Positions 20,084-30,015 of a stretch of 64,000 nt of DNA are shown here, in pieces. Both the position numbers and the translations under genes were made by a program. The stretch's first letter is position 1, and each line of letters starts with the position of its first letter. Under the pieces are notes generated by a model. That model saw only the letters and a list, made by a program, of their open reading frames with translations, made no database searches and had not been told where the DNA came from. Location of the stretch: NCBI GenBank assembly GCA_003222245.1, contig QHVH01000005.1, positions 1 to 64,000 of the forward strand. Direction: 5' to 3'. This stretch comes from Blastocatellia bacterium AA13. GTDB taxonomy: Bacteria > Acidobacteriota > Blastocatellia > UBA7656.

Positions 20084-21274
20084 CTAGATTTTGAACGATG
20101 AGCCTTCGCTGACCGCGGCTTCATCATTAACCATATTTCGTTGCGGCTCGAGCGCGCGGTCACCGGCCAGATCGCAGTAAAGATTCAGCCAGTCTCTCCG
20201 CACCTCGGTCCACGTATACTTTTGGCATGCCGCGCACGCTCGCGAGGCGATTTCGTAGGCGAATTCTTCGTCGTCGAGCAGTCGCATCGCGGCGCGCGCC
20301 ATCGCTTCGTGATCCCCGCGTCTCACGAGTAGGCCCGTTTGCTCGTGAGCCACGATGTAAGGTATGCCCCCGGCATCGGAGGTTACAACGGGCAAGCCCG
20401 CCGCGAACGCCTCGATGATCGAAATAGGCATATTGTCTACGTTCGAACCATTCAGAAGAACGTCTGCTTCCGAATAAAACATCGGCATCTCGCCAGGTGG
20501 GACGCAGCCGGCAAACACAACATCGCGAAGCTCGAGCTTCTTCGCGAGTCCTTCTATCTCGGCGCGACGAGAGCCGTCTCCGGCTATGGTGAGGCGCGCT
20601 TCCGGGTGATGTCGTTGAATAATCGCGAATGCTTTCAGGACGCAAGGCAGGTTGTAATGAGACTCCAGCAAGCGGCTGGTAAGAAACACCGGCCTGACCG
20701 GGCGCCGCGAACGAAAGCGAAAATTATCCAGCTCGACAATATTCGAGATGGCGCGAGCTTGCAAACCAAACCTCGCAAAAATATCCACCAGATAGGCGGA
20801 AGGCACTGCTATTACATCGGCAAGGCTGATCGTGGGCACGGCGGTTTGCCAGTGCATAAGATGGTCTTCGGCTTCGCCGCTGTGATAGTTGAGCACTATC
20901 TTCGCGCCGTAGAGCTTCGCCGCGAGCATCGCGGGCAGCGGCGCCAGCAGAAAAGAAAAATAGGAGGCTGAGAACACGTGTACGACGTCGTATCTCCACA
21001 CTCTGGCGAGCAACATCGCGACGTAGACCAGCGATGTGACTATCGTTCGCACGTATTTGATCTTTTGAAGCAGTCTCAGCGGCATCGGGAGCCGGGGATT
21101 GTGCGGCAGGAATCCGACCTTGACGGAGGGCTCGGTCCGCAGGCGTTTAAGCAGGCACGCTGCCTGCACCGATTGCCCTCCTACGATGTCGAGCGAAGGA
21201 GCCACGATCAACACGCGAGGGGTCTTCAACTCCCCGTGCCGGTCACGTCGATTCCACCTTCTTCGCCTCTTCAT
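20084..21274 (-). CDS. Family 4 glycosyltransferase, paralog 1
   Basis: A GT-B enzyme of about 396 residues. The N-half has 'VLIVAPSLDIVGGQSVQAACLLKRL'; the C-half has 'LTIAGDGSRRAEIEGLA' and 'MPISIIEAFAAGLPVVTSDAGGIPYIV', the Glycos_transf_1 donor-site signature with the E-x7-E-type motif. It is strongly similar along its length to the enzyme at 23514-24737, an in-cluster duplication around the oxidoreductase. ATG 21274 follows the previous stop by 7 bases with AGGA 6 bases upstream, better than GTG 21292. Confidence 0.9.
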   Translation of the reverse strand: MKRRRRWNRRDRHGELKTPRVLIVAPSLDIVGGQSVQAACLLKRLRTEPSVKVGFLPHNPRLPMPLRLLQKIKYVRTIVTSLVYVAMLLARVWRYDVVHVFSASYFSFLLAPLPAMLAAKLYGAKIVLNYHSGEAEDHLMHWQTAVPTISLADVIAVPSAYLVDIFARFGLQARAISNIVELDNFRFRSRRPVRPVFLTSRLLESHYNLPCVLKAFAIIQRHHPEARLTIAGDGSRRAEIEGLAKKLELRDVVFAGCVPPGEMPMFYSEADVLLNGSNVDNMPISIIEAFAAGLPVVTSDAGGIPYIVAHEQTGLLVRRGDHEAMARAAMRLLDDEEFAYEIASRACAACQKYTWTEVRRDWLNLYCDLAGDRALEPQRNMVNDEAAVSEGSSFKI

Positions 21275-21281
21275 AGCGATC

Positions 21282-23459
21282 CTAAAAAGCACCTACGGTT
21301 CCCACAAGATCAATCGTGCACGGATGCCGCGTCTCCGCCGACTCGAGCATTCGCAGACAGGCAAGCGTGGCGCGAGCTCCATCAAACGCCGTTACGGCAT
21401 TAGAATCCCCTCTTCGAATCGAATCGATAAAAGCTCGAACCTCGCTTTCGTAGCCCTTGTCCGGCCACAATTTCGAACGATTGCGAAGCAGGCCTTTGGG
21501 CGACTTCAACCGTTTGAAATCTTCCGTTACCACGCCCAGTCCTTGAGCGAATACCTCGACTCGCTCACCCGCCGAGGCGCTGCTTCCGACCGTGCAATAA
21601 GTCAGATTGCCGATGGAGCCATCCTCGAATAGAAAACTCGCCGCGATGTTGTTCTCGCCGATCGGCTCCTCTTTATCGGTTGGAAGCGAGTATGCCGAAA
21701 CGCTGATCGGCTCGGATTCCAGCATCCAGTACATCAAGTCGACGAAGTGACAGGCTTCGCCCAGTATCGCTCCGCCGCTGCGTGGATCGGCCATCCAATA
21801 TGAGCCGCTTATACCCGGCGAATTCACTCTGCAGTTGATTACCGCGGGCCCGGTTCGCCGCGAAAGCTGCTTCTTCTGTTCTTTGTAATAAGGCGCGAAA
21901 CGGCGATTGAATCCGACCGAGAGAACCTTGCCGCTTTGCATGACCGCCTGACAGACGGCGATGCAATCCTCCTGTGTCAATGCCATCGGTTTTTCGACAA
22001 ACACGTGCTTGCCTGCCTTGAGAGCAGTAAGGGCCTGCCGGGCGTGATGCTCGTTCCGCGTGAGGATGACCACGGCATCGACATCTTCGTCCGCTATGAT
22101 CTGATCAAAGTCGGAGCAGCAATACTCGGCGTCGAACCTCTTAGCGTAGCTCTTTCCTCGTGTTCCGCTTGCCGAATAAATCGCCTTCAAAGCGACGCCC
22201 GACGCCTTCTTCAACAGGGGAAGATGCACCCATCGCGCGAGATTCCCGGCCCCGGCGACGGCAATGCCGACGTCGCCTTCTTTGCCTTTGTGCCGCGCAA
22301 CCGCGACCCGGTGCTTCGGCTTGAATACCCCTGCCGGCTGTTCCGACGCGGCTGCGGGATACCGAAGTAGTACGGCGAGGCTGTTTGAATCCGGCGCCAT
22401 GATCGTTCTGTAGGCGTCCGGAGCTTCGGACAAAGAAAACTCGTGCGTAATCAAAGGCGCGAGGTTGACCCGTCCGAGCTCGACCAGCCGGAGGAACTCT
22501 TCCATGTTGCGATTCTCTGTCCAGCGGACGTAAGCGAACGGATAATCCTGTCCTGCCTCTTCATAAGAAGGATCGTAGCTGCCGGGTCCGTAAGCCCTCG
22601 ACATGAACAGCCGAATCTCCTTGAGATACATTTCATTCCACGGAAAGCTCATCTCAACCGCGCCTACTACGACGATGCGGCCGCGTTCCCGGCAGATTTC
22701 AAGAGCGTGTCTGCACGGCCCCGCCGATTTCGAAGCCGCGGCTATGATCACTGCATCGACGCCGCGCCCGTTAGTTATCGCGTGAATCTCATCGACGAGG
22801 GACGAGCCTGCGTACAGACCGTAGTCCGCGCCGAGTCCGCGAGCCATCTCGATGCGGTCGTCTTTCAAATCGGCGCCGATGCATACTCCGCCTTGCAGCC
22901 TGACCAACTGCGCTATCAACTGGCCTACCAAGCCCAATCCAATGACGGCGACTCGATCGCCGATGCTTATCTCGCAAATGCGAACCGCGTTCATCGCGAT
23001 GCTTCCAAGAGTGGTGAAGCATGCGTGTTCGAAGGGAACTCCGGCGGGGACTTTCGCGGCCAGATTCTCTCCGACGGCAATCGTCTCACCATGGCCCGTT
23101 CCTTCTCCGCCGTATGCGACGCGGTCGCCGATCTCGAGCTTGGACACCGTGGGATGCTTGTCGACGATCACGCCCGCGCCGGAATAGCCAAGCACCGCAT
23201 ACTCGCTGAACTTCGCCCTCACTTCGGCAATTGTGCGAATCGGACCCATCGTGTGCATGACGTCCCAGACCTTGCGCAGGTGCGAAGGGTTGTCGGTTAC
23301 TTCACGGAGCACGTTCTTCTGATGGATGCTGGCCGTTTCGGTGCCGCTGCTGATCAGCGAATAAGACGGCCTTATCAAAACATGGTGAGACGCGGGCAGC
23401 GGATCGGGCACCTCGTCCACGACTATTTCTCTTAATCCTTTTCGGACTACCTGCTTCAT
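21282..23459 (-). CDS. Bi-domain oxidoreductase: zinc alcohol dehydrogenase + Gfo/Idh/MocA
   Basis: A 725-residue fusion. Residues about 1-355 are a medium-chain Zn-dependent dehydrogenase: 'GYSGAGVIVD', 'VGDRVAYGGEGTGHGE'-like loop and Rossmann motif 'VAVIGLGLVGQLIAQL'. Residues about 375-720 are a Gfo/Idh/MocA oxidoreductase: 'GIAVAGAGNLARWVHLPLL' and 'AGKHVFVEKPMALTQED', with the EKP motif. This pairing is known in polysaccharide clusters and is thought to make an unusual sugar nucleotide by consecutive oxidations and reductions; the substrate is not known. It is flanked on both sides by paralogous GT4 genes, so it may supply the donor for them. Confidence 0.9.
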   Translation of the reverse strand: MKQVVRKGLREIVVDEVPDPLPASHHVLIRPSYSLISSGTETASIHQKNVLREVTDNPSHLRKVWDVMHTMGPIRTIAEVRAKFSEYAVLGYSGAGVIVDKHPTVSKLEIGDRVAYGGEGTGHGETIAVGENLAAKVPAGVPFEHACFTTLGSIAMNAVRICEISIGDRVAVIGLGLVGQLIAQLVRLQGGVCIGADLKDDRIEMARGLGADYGLYAGSSLVDEIHAITNGRGVDAVIIAAASKSAGPCRHALEICRERGRIVVVGAVEMSFPWNEMYLKEIRLFMSRAYGPGSYDPSYEEAGQDYPFAYVRWTENRNMEEFLRLVELGRVNLAPLITHEFSLSEAPDAYRTIMAPDSNSLAVLLRYPAAASEQPAGVFKPKHRVAVARHKGKEGDVGIAVAGAGNLARWVHLPLLKKASGVALKAIYSASGTRGKSYAKRFDAEYCCSDFDQIIADEDVDAVVILTRNEHHARQALTALKAGKHVFVEKPMALTQEDCIAVCQAVMQSGKVLSVGFNRRFAPYYKEQKKQLSRRTGPAVINCRVNSPGISGSYWMADPRSGGAILGEACHFVDLMYWMLESEPISVSAYSLPTDKEEPIGENNIAASFLFEDGSIGNLTYCTVGSSASAGERVEVFAQGLGVVTEDFKRLKSPKGLLRNRSKLWPDKGYESEVRAFIDSIRRGDSNAVTAFDGARATLACLRMLESAETRHPCTIDLVGTVGAF

Positions 23460-23513
23460 TCGTCCTCCAACGGTTGAAACACGCCGCGCTTGAGTGATTG
23501 AGCCCGGCAGGCT

Positions 23514-24737
23514 CTAATCCATCTCGCTCGCGAGCGGCTCGCCTCCCGCGGCGCGCGCTTGTTCTGTGCTGTCGGTCGTGTATGAAAGCTCGCGATATAC
23601 CTGGAGCCACTCTCTCTGAACGGCCTGCCACGTGTATCCGCGGCTGGCCTCGCGAGCGTTTCGGGCCAGCGCCGCCGCCAACTCCGGGTTCTCGATCAGT
23701 CGTATCGCGGCCGCAGCCATAGCCGTAGAGTCGTCGCGCGGAACGATCAATCCGCTTTCTTCATTAGTCATGATAAATGGTATCGCGCCGCCGCCGTCCG
23801 TGGTCACTACGTTCAACCCGGCCGCCATGCTTTCGGTTATGGAAGCGGGCATGTTGTCGATGTTGGTTCCCGAGAGATAAATGTCCGCCGAGTCATAGAG
23901 ATCGGGCATCTCGGAAAGCGGGACAAATCCGAGGAACTTCGTGTTCCGGAGATTTAACTCGCAAGCCAATCGTTCGAGTCGCGGTCTCAACCATCCGTCG
24001 CCGGCAACAGTGAGCGTAGCTTCCGGATAGCTCTGTTGAATGATCGCGAAGGCGCGCAGAACGCAGGGTACGTTGTATAGCGGCTCGAGCAAGCGGCTGG
24101 TCAGGAAAACCGGCCTTATCGGCCTCCGCTCGCGATATCTGAAACAATCAAGATCAACCAGATTGAAGATCGAGCGCGCCTTGAGTCCGAAACGCGCGAA
24201 GACGCTGACAAGGTATCCCGACGGCACGACTATCATATCGGCCAGACGGATAATCGGAATGGCCGTGCGCCAGTTGAGGAGATGATCTTCGGCCTCGCCG
24301 CTTCGATAATTCAAAACAATCTTCTTACCGAACAGCCTGGCTATGAGAATCGCCGGAGTTGGCGCAAGCAAGAACGAGATATATGACGCCGAAAAAATAT
24401 GAATGAGATCGTACTTGCGAACTCTCGCGAACAGCGTCGCTACATACGCGATCGAGGTAACGATAGTGCGCAGGTATTTGACTGCTTGAAGCAGACGCAG
24501 CGGTCCGGGCAGCCGAGGATTGACCGGGAGAAATGAAACTTCAAGTTCCGGGTCCTTGCTCAAGCCCTCGAGCAGCCGCGCGGCCTGCACCGCCTGACCT
24601 CCTCGAATGTCGAGCGACGGCCCCACGATCAGGACCCGCAAGCGACGGTCGTCATCGGATCGGTCGCTCGCGAAAGGCGCTTGCTTACAGGGATATTTGG
24701 TCTCCATATCTATCACTCGTGTTTCTCTTCCTCTCAA
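23514..24737 (-). CDS. Family 4 glycosyltransferase, paralog 2
   Basis: A 407-residue GT-B enzyme. It shows 'VLIVGPSLDIRGGQAVQAARLL', 'VLNYRSGEAEDHLLNWRTA', 'LTVAGDGWLRPRLERLA' and 'MPASITESMAAGLNVVTTDGGG' in the donor site. It matches the enzyme at 20084-21274 throughout. TTG 24737 overlaps the preceding stop (TTGA) and has GGAG 8 bases upstream; GTG 24716 or ATG 24707 are alternatives, because the next 10 codons carry no conserved sequence. Confidence 0.9.
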   Translation of the reverse strand: MRGRETRVIDMETKYPCKQAPFASDRSDDDRRLRVLIVGPSLDIRGGQAVQAARLLEGLSKDPELEVSFLPVNPRLPGPLRLLQAVKYLRTIVTSIAYVATLFARVRKYDLIHIFSASYISFLLAPTPAILIARLFGKKIVLNYRSGEAEDHLLNWRTAIPIIRLADMIVVPSGYLVSVFARFGLKARSIFNLVDLDCFRYRERRPIRPVFLTSRLLEPLYNVPCVLRAFAIIQQSYPEATLTVAGDGWLRPRLERLACELNLRNTKFLGFVPLSEMPDLYDSADIYLSGTNIDNMPASITESMAAGLNVVTTDGGGAIPFIMTNEESGLIVPRDDSTAMAAAAIRLIENPELAAALARNAREASRGYTWQAVQREWLQVYRELSYTTDSTEQARAAGGEPLASEMD

Positions 24738-26020
24738 TTTGCCTGCTCCACCGTCCGCAACGTGATTAAATCGACGCGGCCGGACGCAGCCAGCAAGCGT
24801 TCGTACAGTTTCTCGGTCTTATCAAGCTGGGCCTCGCAGGAAAACTCCCGCTCAACGATCAGTCGAGCGCGCTCTCCCATCGAGCGGGCTCTTTCTGGAT
24901 CGAGAAGCAGAGAGGCAATCCGCGCCGCCATCGCCTCGTCATCGCCTGGTGAGACAAGGTAACCGAATTCGCCCTCTCTCACCGCTTCGCGAATCCCGCC
25001 TACATTGGTTGCGACTACCGGTCGGCGCGCCGCCATATACTCGAGCACCGAATTCGAAAAGCCTTCCGATTTCGAGCTCAAGACGCAGACATCCGAGATC
25101 GCCAGCAGGTCTCCAACCTCATCCCATCTGCCTGGGAAGAAGCATCGGCCGCCAAGCCCGAGCGTCGCGGCAAGATCGCGCATATCATCGAGCAAAGGTC
25201 CCTCACCGGCGAGGATGAAGGCCGACTCCGGGACCATTGCTCGAATGCGCGCGGCCGCGTGCAAAAAGGTAGTGTGATCTTTGACCTCACGAATGTTGGC
25301 CACAATAGTGACGAACTTCAGCGTTTCGCCGTCTCGAACATTGCTGTCACCCAAGCGCCGCAGCGCTGCCCTTCTGCCCGCCTCACAGGACTCGACGCGA
25401 TTCAGATTTAGTCCATTGTGAACGGTAACGATTTTGTCCGCGCGAACCCCTTCGGCAATTAACTGCCGTCTTACCTCATCACAATTGGCCACGACGGCGT
25501 CCGCGAGCCGATAGCTGCCTCGCTCGATGAATCGATTGAGAGCCGCGCGCTTCGAAGATTCGCGCCTCGAGGCAATTCGTACCGGAACCCTCGCCATCCA
25601 CGCGCCCATCATTCCAAATATATTCGTGTAATAGTCGTGGGTGTGAACAACGGTAATGCCGAGTCGCCTCAGGTGAATCGCGAAGCGGCGAAGCTGCCGC
25701 ATCATATTGCCGTCGTAAAAACTGTTTAAGGCAAATTCCGGAATCTCTCCGAGTGACAGCGATTCAATCCTGGAACGCAACGGTCCGACATCGTTCAGAC
25801 AGGCAAGGTGCACTCGATAGCGGCCGGATTTAACCTGCATCCCCACGAGCTGTACAGCCTGACTCTCCGAGCCGCCGCTGTTGAAGCTGTCTACGAGGTG
25901 AAGGACCGCGGGCTTTGATGACTTATGAGCGCCCGCGCTGTCGGATCGATATTCATCACGACCTTCCACTCGGCGCCCATCGCGTTCACTTGTAGCAACC
26001 ATGCCCATGCACTTTCTCAC
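24734..26020 (-). CDS. Family 4 glycosyltransferase
   Basis: A 428-residue GT-B enzyme different from the paralog pair. 'VLHLVDSFNSGGSESQAVQLVGM' opens the first Rossmann domain. 'FVTIVANIREVKDHTTFLHAAARI', 'FILAGEGPLLDDM' and 'SKSEGFSNSVLEYMAARRPVVATNVGGIREAV' form the donor side. The gene overlaps the acyltransferase stop by 4 bases (GTGA) and the next GT4 gene by 4 bases, so it is translationally coupled on both sides. ATG a few codons in is an alternative start. Sugar specificity is unknown. Confidence 0.9.
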   Translation of the reverse strand: MRKCMGMVATSERDGRRVEGRDEYRSDSAGAHKSSKPAVLHLVDSFNSGGSESQAVQLVGMQVKSGRYRVHLACLNDVGPLRSRIESLSLGEIPEFALNSFYDGNMMRQLRRFAIHLRRLGITVVHTHDYYTNIFGMMGAWMARVPVRIASRRESSKRAALNRFIERGSYRLADAVVANCDEVRRQLIAEGVRADKIVTVHNGLNLNRVESCEAGRRAALRRLGDSNVRDGETLKFVTIVANIREVKDHTTFLHAAARIRAMVPESAFILAGEGPLLDDMRDLAATLGLGGRCFFPGRWDEVGDLLAISDVCVLSSKSEGFSNSVLEYMAARRPVVATNVGGIREAVREGEFGYLVSPGDDEAMAARIASLLLDPERARSMGERARLIVEREFSCEAQLDKTEKLYERLLAASGRVDLITLRTVEQAN

Positions 26021-27171
26021 TCCGCCGGAATCGGCGGCTCGACGAAAACAGACTGTTCGGCGCCGCCCGCGGCCTGAGTTTCCATCGCGCAGTCAACTTG
26101 CAGCCCTTTCTGAACCGCGGATTCGACTATTCGGTTTTCCAGGCGGCGTCTGGCTCGTAATGAAGGCCTCTCGATCAAATAGTAAGAGGCGAGCGCGGCG
26201 ACTATCACCATTATGATGTTCAACGGAAAACTGGTGAGAAGCGCCGTGGAATTGCGGTTGAGAAAGAGCTGCTGCCACAGATAAATCGAGTAGCTCATCA
26301 CGCCGACAAACACGATCGGTTTCGCATTCAGGAATCGGCCTACCCTTCCCTCTGAGTTCGTCACGCACCAATCGATCGACGCGGCGATTCCAATATTCAT
26401 AATCGTGAAGGCGAATAAAAAATTAATCCGAGGACGGTCGTACAAGCTGCTCGCCAACAGCACCGCGAGCGGCGCCGCGATGAACAATTTCGACCGCATC
26501 AGGAGTTGATAAGGGCGCCTGGTATGCAGCCAATCGCGCGCTCCGGCCAGGACACAGCCTACCGCAATCGAATCCGCGATGGTCTCGAATCTCTCGCCGA
26601 TGCCGGTTTCAACCGAAGGCGACAGATGCCATAGATAGACTCGGAGAAGCGGGCAAATTACTATCAGCGCCGCCGCCGCCCACAAACCGCGACGCATGCC
26701 GGCCAGAATGAGGAGCGCCGGCCACAATAGATAGAACTGCTCTTCCACGGATAGGGACCACGTATGACCGATGTTCCACGAGCGGCCGGAGTAATAATTC
26801 GAGGTATAAGTCAGCGCGTGAATGCGGTCTCGCGGATCGAGCTGGATGAGATCCATAGCCGCAAGCGCTATCAATACGAGCAAGAACGCATAATATGGAG
26901 GGAAAATGCGAAGCGTCCTGCGAAGATAAAATCGATCGAGCCGCATTCCACCCGTCTCGCGTATTTCATCGAGGAGAAGCCGCGTAATCAGGAATCCTGA
27001 GATAGCGAAGAATACTCTGACTCCGAGTCCACCCAATTCGAAATAACGGCCGATCCATTCAGGTACTATGAATCCGTTTGTGCCCGACAGATGACTGAAT
27101 ACAACGAGCGCGATCGAGATCGCTCGCAACCCATCCAGCGAAGCTATTCTGTTGGGGTTGTTATTGGTCAT
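26017..27171 (-). CDS. OafA-like membrane acyltransferase (acyltransferase family 3)
   Basis: A 384-residue inner-membrane protein with about ten hydrophobic segments. It opens with 'IASLDGLRAISIALVVFSHL', containing the conserved Arg and His of family 3 acyltransferases, then 'GVRVFFAISGFLITRLLLDE' and 'WSLSVEEQFYLLWP'. Members O-acetylate or succinylate sugars of O-antigen and EPS at the periplasmic face. In this locus it probably acylates the lipid-linked repeat or the polymer. It ends 4 bases inside the next GT4 gene. Confidence 0.92.
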   Translation of the reverse strand: MTNNNPNRIASLDGLRAISIALVVFSHLSGTNGFIVPEWIGRYFELGGLGVRVFFAISGFLITRLLLDEIRETGGMRLDRFYLRRTLRIFPPYYAFLLVLIALAAMDLIQLDPRDRIHALTYTSNYYSGRSWNIGHTWSLSVEEQFYLLWPALLILAGMRRGLWAAAALIVICPLLRVYLWHLSPSVETGIGERFETIADSIAVGCVLAGARDWLHTRRPYQLLMRSKLFIAAPLAVLLASSLYDRPRINFLFAFTIMNIGIAASIDWCVTNSEGRVGRFLNAKPIVFVGVMSYSIYLWQQLFLNRNSTALLTSFPLNIIMVIVAALASYYLIERPSLRARRRLENRIVESAVQKGLQVDCAMETQAAGGAEQSVFVEPPIPAE

Positions 27172-27216
27172 GATTTGCCACTTGTCACTTACTATTCGTC
27201 AACCTATTCCCTGCCC

Positions 27217-28602
27217 CTATCTCACCGCATCGACCCATCCTTTTGGATACTTCATCTGATCCGATGGAGCCCAATCGCGCAGTACATAATCGGCCGGGCC
27301 GCTTCCAAGATCGCCGCGGAGCGTGACTTCGTCCGGACCAAATTGCGCGAGCCTCCATTTGAATTCGCGGAATGAACCGCGAACGATGGGAATTTTCATC
27401 GGGTTGTAACCCAACAGCGTCGCGCCTATCCAATCGACCGCCGCGGCATTCTGTCCGGCGAAGATCAGTCCCAGCGGAAACGGCTCGGGCGACAAAGGAC
27501 CATCGCCCTGTCCGGCCGTAATCGCATCGACTATGTGAATCACGCGGCGTTGTTGCTGATCCGCCAACGAAGCGTCTTCGCGGCCGTACAATAAGATCCT
27601 GTTGAGATCGAGACATGTTCTCCAGATCGTGTCATTGCCGGACCACGAACCTTCGGTTCCCAATTGATCGCCGGTTCTTCGCGCAAGCCGGTCGAGGTTA
27701 ACCGCGATTTCATTCCAGAGTTTTCCGCCCGTGTGGGAACGCGCCATGTTCCGGCGATCGAGCGAGTATTCGAGCGCCCTCTTTACGGGACTGGCCCCGG
27801 GATAACAGTCGCCGCCGGTCGCGGAACCGCCGACCCGGTGATGAGGCAGATACTCCTTATTTCCGTTGATGCCGATCAGGTTCTTCAGAGCGCAGGTGAC
27901 GCCGGCTTTTTTGTGCGTCTTGAGCTTGGGCAGATTGATGACTACGTCCGCTTCCATGACCTCTTTGGCGATAAGGTAGCGGTGCCGGCCCGGCGAATGT
28001 GTTTCAGCCATCAGGCGCGGATCGTATCTCGTCACTCGAAATGTATGTCCGTTGCTTGAAATCGGCTCCAGGAGACTCTCAGAGCCAAGATCGAACCGCA
28101 CGAAGCGATCTTCAGGCAGGAGCCCTTCCTCCGCCACCCTCACTCCATCAACTATGCGGCACGTAGTTCTTCGAAAGTCGAGTATGCCTTTGAATCTCGA
28201 TGTCTTCTCTTTCAATTCTTCCGACCATCGATCAAGGCCGGTCGCGGCCAGCAAGCGAGCAAAGTCGCAGCTTTGAATCGGCGCATCTCCGACTACGACC
28301 TCGGCCGCCCCCGCCTTCAACGCGCCGAACACCGCCTGCTTGACCAGCGATGGGTGAGTCAGCAAGGGCTCGATGTCCCATTTGCCTTCGTTCTCATGCA
28401 AAACGAAGTTGGGCTTTATCAAGACTCGCGACCCCGGCGAGATTACTTTTCCAAAAGGCCCTCGCTCATAATCGAACCAGTCCAGTTGATGCGACAGCGC
28501 CAGCAGAGACGGAGAGCGATCACCCTCGCAAGGTTCTTCATAGGCTGACAGCCTGACAGCGGCCACGCGCGGATCCGAGTTGAATTCTCTGACGGACTCC
28601 AT
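27217..28602 (-). CDS. DUF362-domain protein
   Basis: A 461-residue protein of unknown function. The DUF362 region shows 'RVLIKPNFVLHENEG', 'VVVGDAPIQSCDF', 'EADVVINLPKLKTHKKAGVTCALKNLIGINGNKEYLPHH' (in pieces) and a C-terminal 'WIGATLLGYNPMKIPIVRGSF'. Family members often carry ferredoxin-type cysteine clusters; none is visible here. It starts 3 bases after the PaaK-like gene stops, so the two are coupled and probably act together. No reaction is claimed. Confidence 0.85.
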   Translation of the reverse strand: MESVREFNSDPRVAAVRLSAYEEPCEGDRSPSLLALSHQLDWFDYERGPFGKVISPGSRVLIKPNFVLHENEGKWDIEPLLTHPSLVKQAVFGALKAGAAEVVVGDAPIQSCDFARLLAATGLDRWSEELKEKTSRFKGILDFRRTTCRIVDGVRVAEEGLLPEDRFVRFDLGSESLLEPISSNGHTFRVTRYDPRLMAETHSPGRHRYLIAKEVMEADVVINLPKLKTHKKAGVTCALKNLIGINGNKEYLPHHRVGGSATGGDCYPGASPVKRALEYSLDRRNMARSHTGGKLWNEIAVNLDRLARRTGDQLGTEGSWSGNDTIWRTCLDLNRILLYGREDASLADQQQRRVIHIVDAITAGQGDGPLSPEPFPLGLIFAGQNAAAVDWIGATLLGYNPMKIPIVRGSFREFKWRLAQFGPDEVTLRGDLGSGPADYVLRDWAPSDQMKYPKGWVDAVR

Positions 28603-28605
28603 AAC

Positions 28606-29994
28606 TCATCTCCCTCGCGACATCGCGAGCTCACTCATAACCGGCCGGTGCTTGTTCGATTTTGTGAGAGGCAGCTCATCGACCATCTGCAAGCTGAGCG
28701 GAAGTCCCGGAAGATTCGCCGACACCGTCGCGAAAATATCGTTTTGGTTTTCGCTCATGAATCCGGCCGCGGGAATAATCTTCAGCTCGATCGAATAATC
28801 CGAGCGCTGCACGAACATGAACCTCTTCACGCAATAATCCTTCAACAAGTGCGGCATCTGCGCGCCGCTGATCCAGCGACCGTCACGGAGCCGGATTCGA
28901 TCGACTTCTCTGCCGACTACCTCGTGCAGTTTAAATGCCGGATTGCCGGGCCTGCTCGCCGAAGGGAACCGCCCGATATCACCTATTCGGTACCGGATCA
29001 TCGGCATACCGTCCGCGTGGAGCTTCGTGATGAGAATCGGCGCGTTCGGCTCCGATGTCTCGGGCTCAACCAGTACGTTCGACCAGTCAATCTGAAAATC
29101 GAGCGCCCACGCCGGAGCCGATTGAAAACCGACGGGTCCGACGTCGCGCGCTCCGTATCGCTCGTGAACGGGCTTGCCAAAGGCATCTTCAATCGCGCGC
29201 CGGTCGTGCGAATAGAGTTTCTCCGCTCCTGTCACGAGACAGCGAGACGGATAGTCCGCGCGAACGCCGCGTTCGAGAATGCGGCGAGCCAGGTCCGCAA
29301 GCGCACCCGCGTAAGCGACGATGCACGCGGGCGACATCTTCGAGAACTCGCGGTGATAAGCATCCAATACATCGGCAGACAGTCGAAAGCAGTCGAACCA
29401 TCGCGTATTCGTTGCGAACGAATACCACCGGTCACGAATGTTGTCGCTCTTTACCGGATCGAGATGATGGCCCCACAGAAGCGCGGTTCGTGCGCCCGCT
29501 TGAGCGCCGATCGCCTGCATAAAGCTCTCGGCGGCGCTCTCACGCCATCCCTTCTCTTCCGGGCCGACCCATATTTCCGTCGGCTCTCCAGTCGAGCCGC
29601 CGGTCGAGTCACGTTGCAACTTATCAGGCTGAATAGCTCGCGAAATCAGATCACGTCCGGCGTTGCGAACGTCTTCGCGCTCCAATATCGGGAGCTGGGC
29701 GAATTCCTCGAATGTGAACTCCGATTTCGGATCGAACCCGATTCGGTCGAAAAGCGTCTTGTAATACTCGGTTTCCGCATAAGCGCGTCGCAGTAAAAAG
29801 CGCAGCCTCCCGAGCACCCATTGGCGTTTTAGATCGGCGCTCCATTCAGCGGACGCGCGGCGGAATCGCATACCTTCCTGATATGCCGACATTGTCTCGC
29901 GCCGCGCGGGATGTACTCGACGCTGCAACCGAGACAGCGGCAGATAAACGCCGCTGGAAAAAACATCGTGTGCTTTTGCAGCCAAGCCTTGCAT
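28606..29994 (-). CDS. PaaK/CapK-like adenylate-forming ligase
   Basis: A 462-residue enzyme of the phenylacetate-CoA ligase-like branch of the ANL superfamily. It has the ATP-binding loop 'DSTGGSTGEPTEIW', then 'ERYGARDVG' and 'GMPMIRYRIGDIG'. Related CapK proteins sit in capsule and EPS clusters, where they may activate an acid (amino acid, keto acid or aromatic acid) for attachment to the glycan. The tight coupling with DUF362 (3-base gap) and the nearby methyltransferase and deacetylase-like genes support a decoration cassette; the acid is unknown. Confidence 0.87.
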   Translation of the reverse strand: MQGLAAKAHDVFSSGVYLPLSRLQRRVHPARRETMSAYQEGMRFRRASAEWSADLKRQWVLGRLRFLLRRAYAETEYYKTLFDRIGFDPKSEFTFEEFAQLPILEREDVRNAGRDLISRAIQPDKLQRDSTGGSTGEPTEIWVGPEEKGWRESAAESFMQAIGAQAGARTALLWGHHLDPVKSDNIRDRWYSFATNTRWFDCFRLSADVLDAYHREFSKMSPACIVAYAGALADLARRILERGVRADYPSRCLVTGAEKLYSHDRRAIEDAFGKPVHERYGARDVGPVGFQSAPAWALDFQIDWSNVLVEPETSEPNAPILITKLHADGMPMIRYRIGDIGRFPSASRPGNPAFKLHEVVGREVDRIRLRDGRWISGAQMPHLLKDYCVKRFMFVQRSDYSIELKIIPAAGFMSENQNDIFATVSANLPGLPLSLQMVDELPLTKSNKHRPVMSELAMSRGR

Positions 29995-30015
29995 TAGTTC
30001 TCTTAAACCGCTTTT

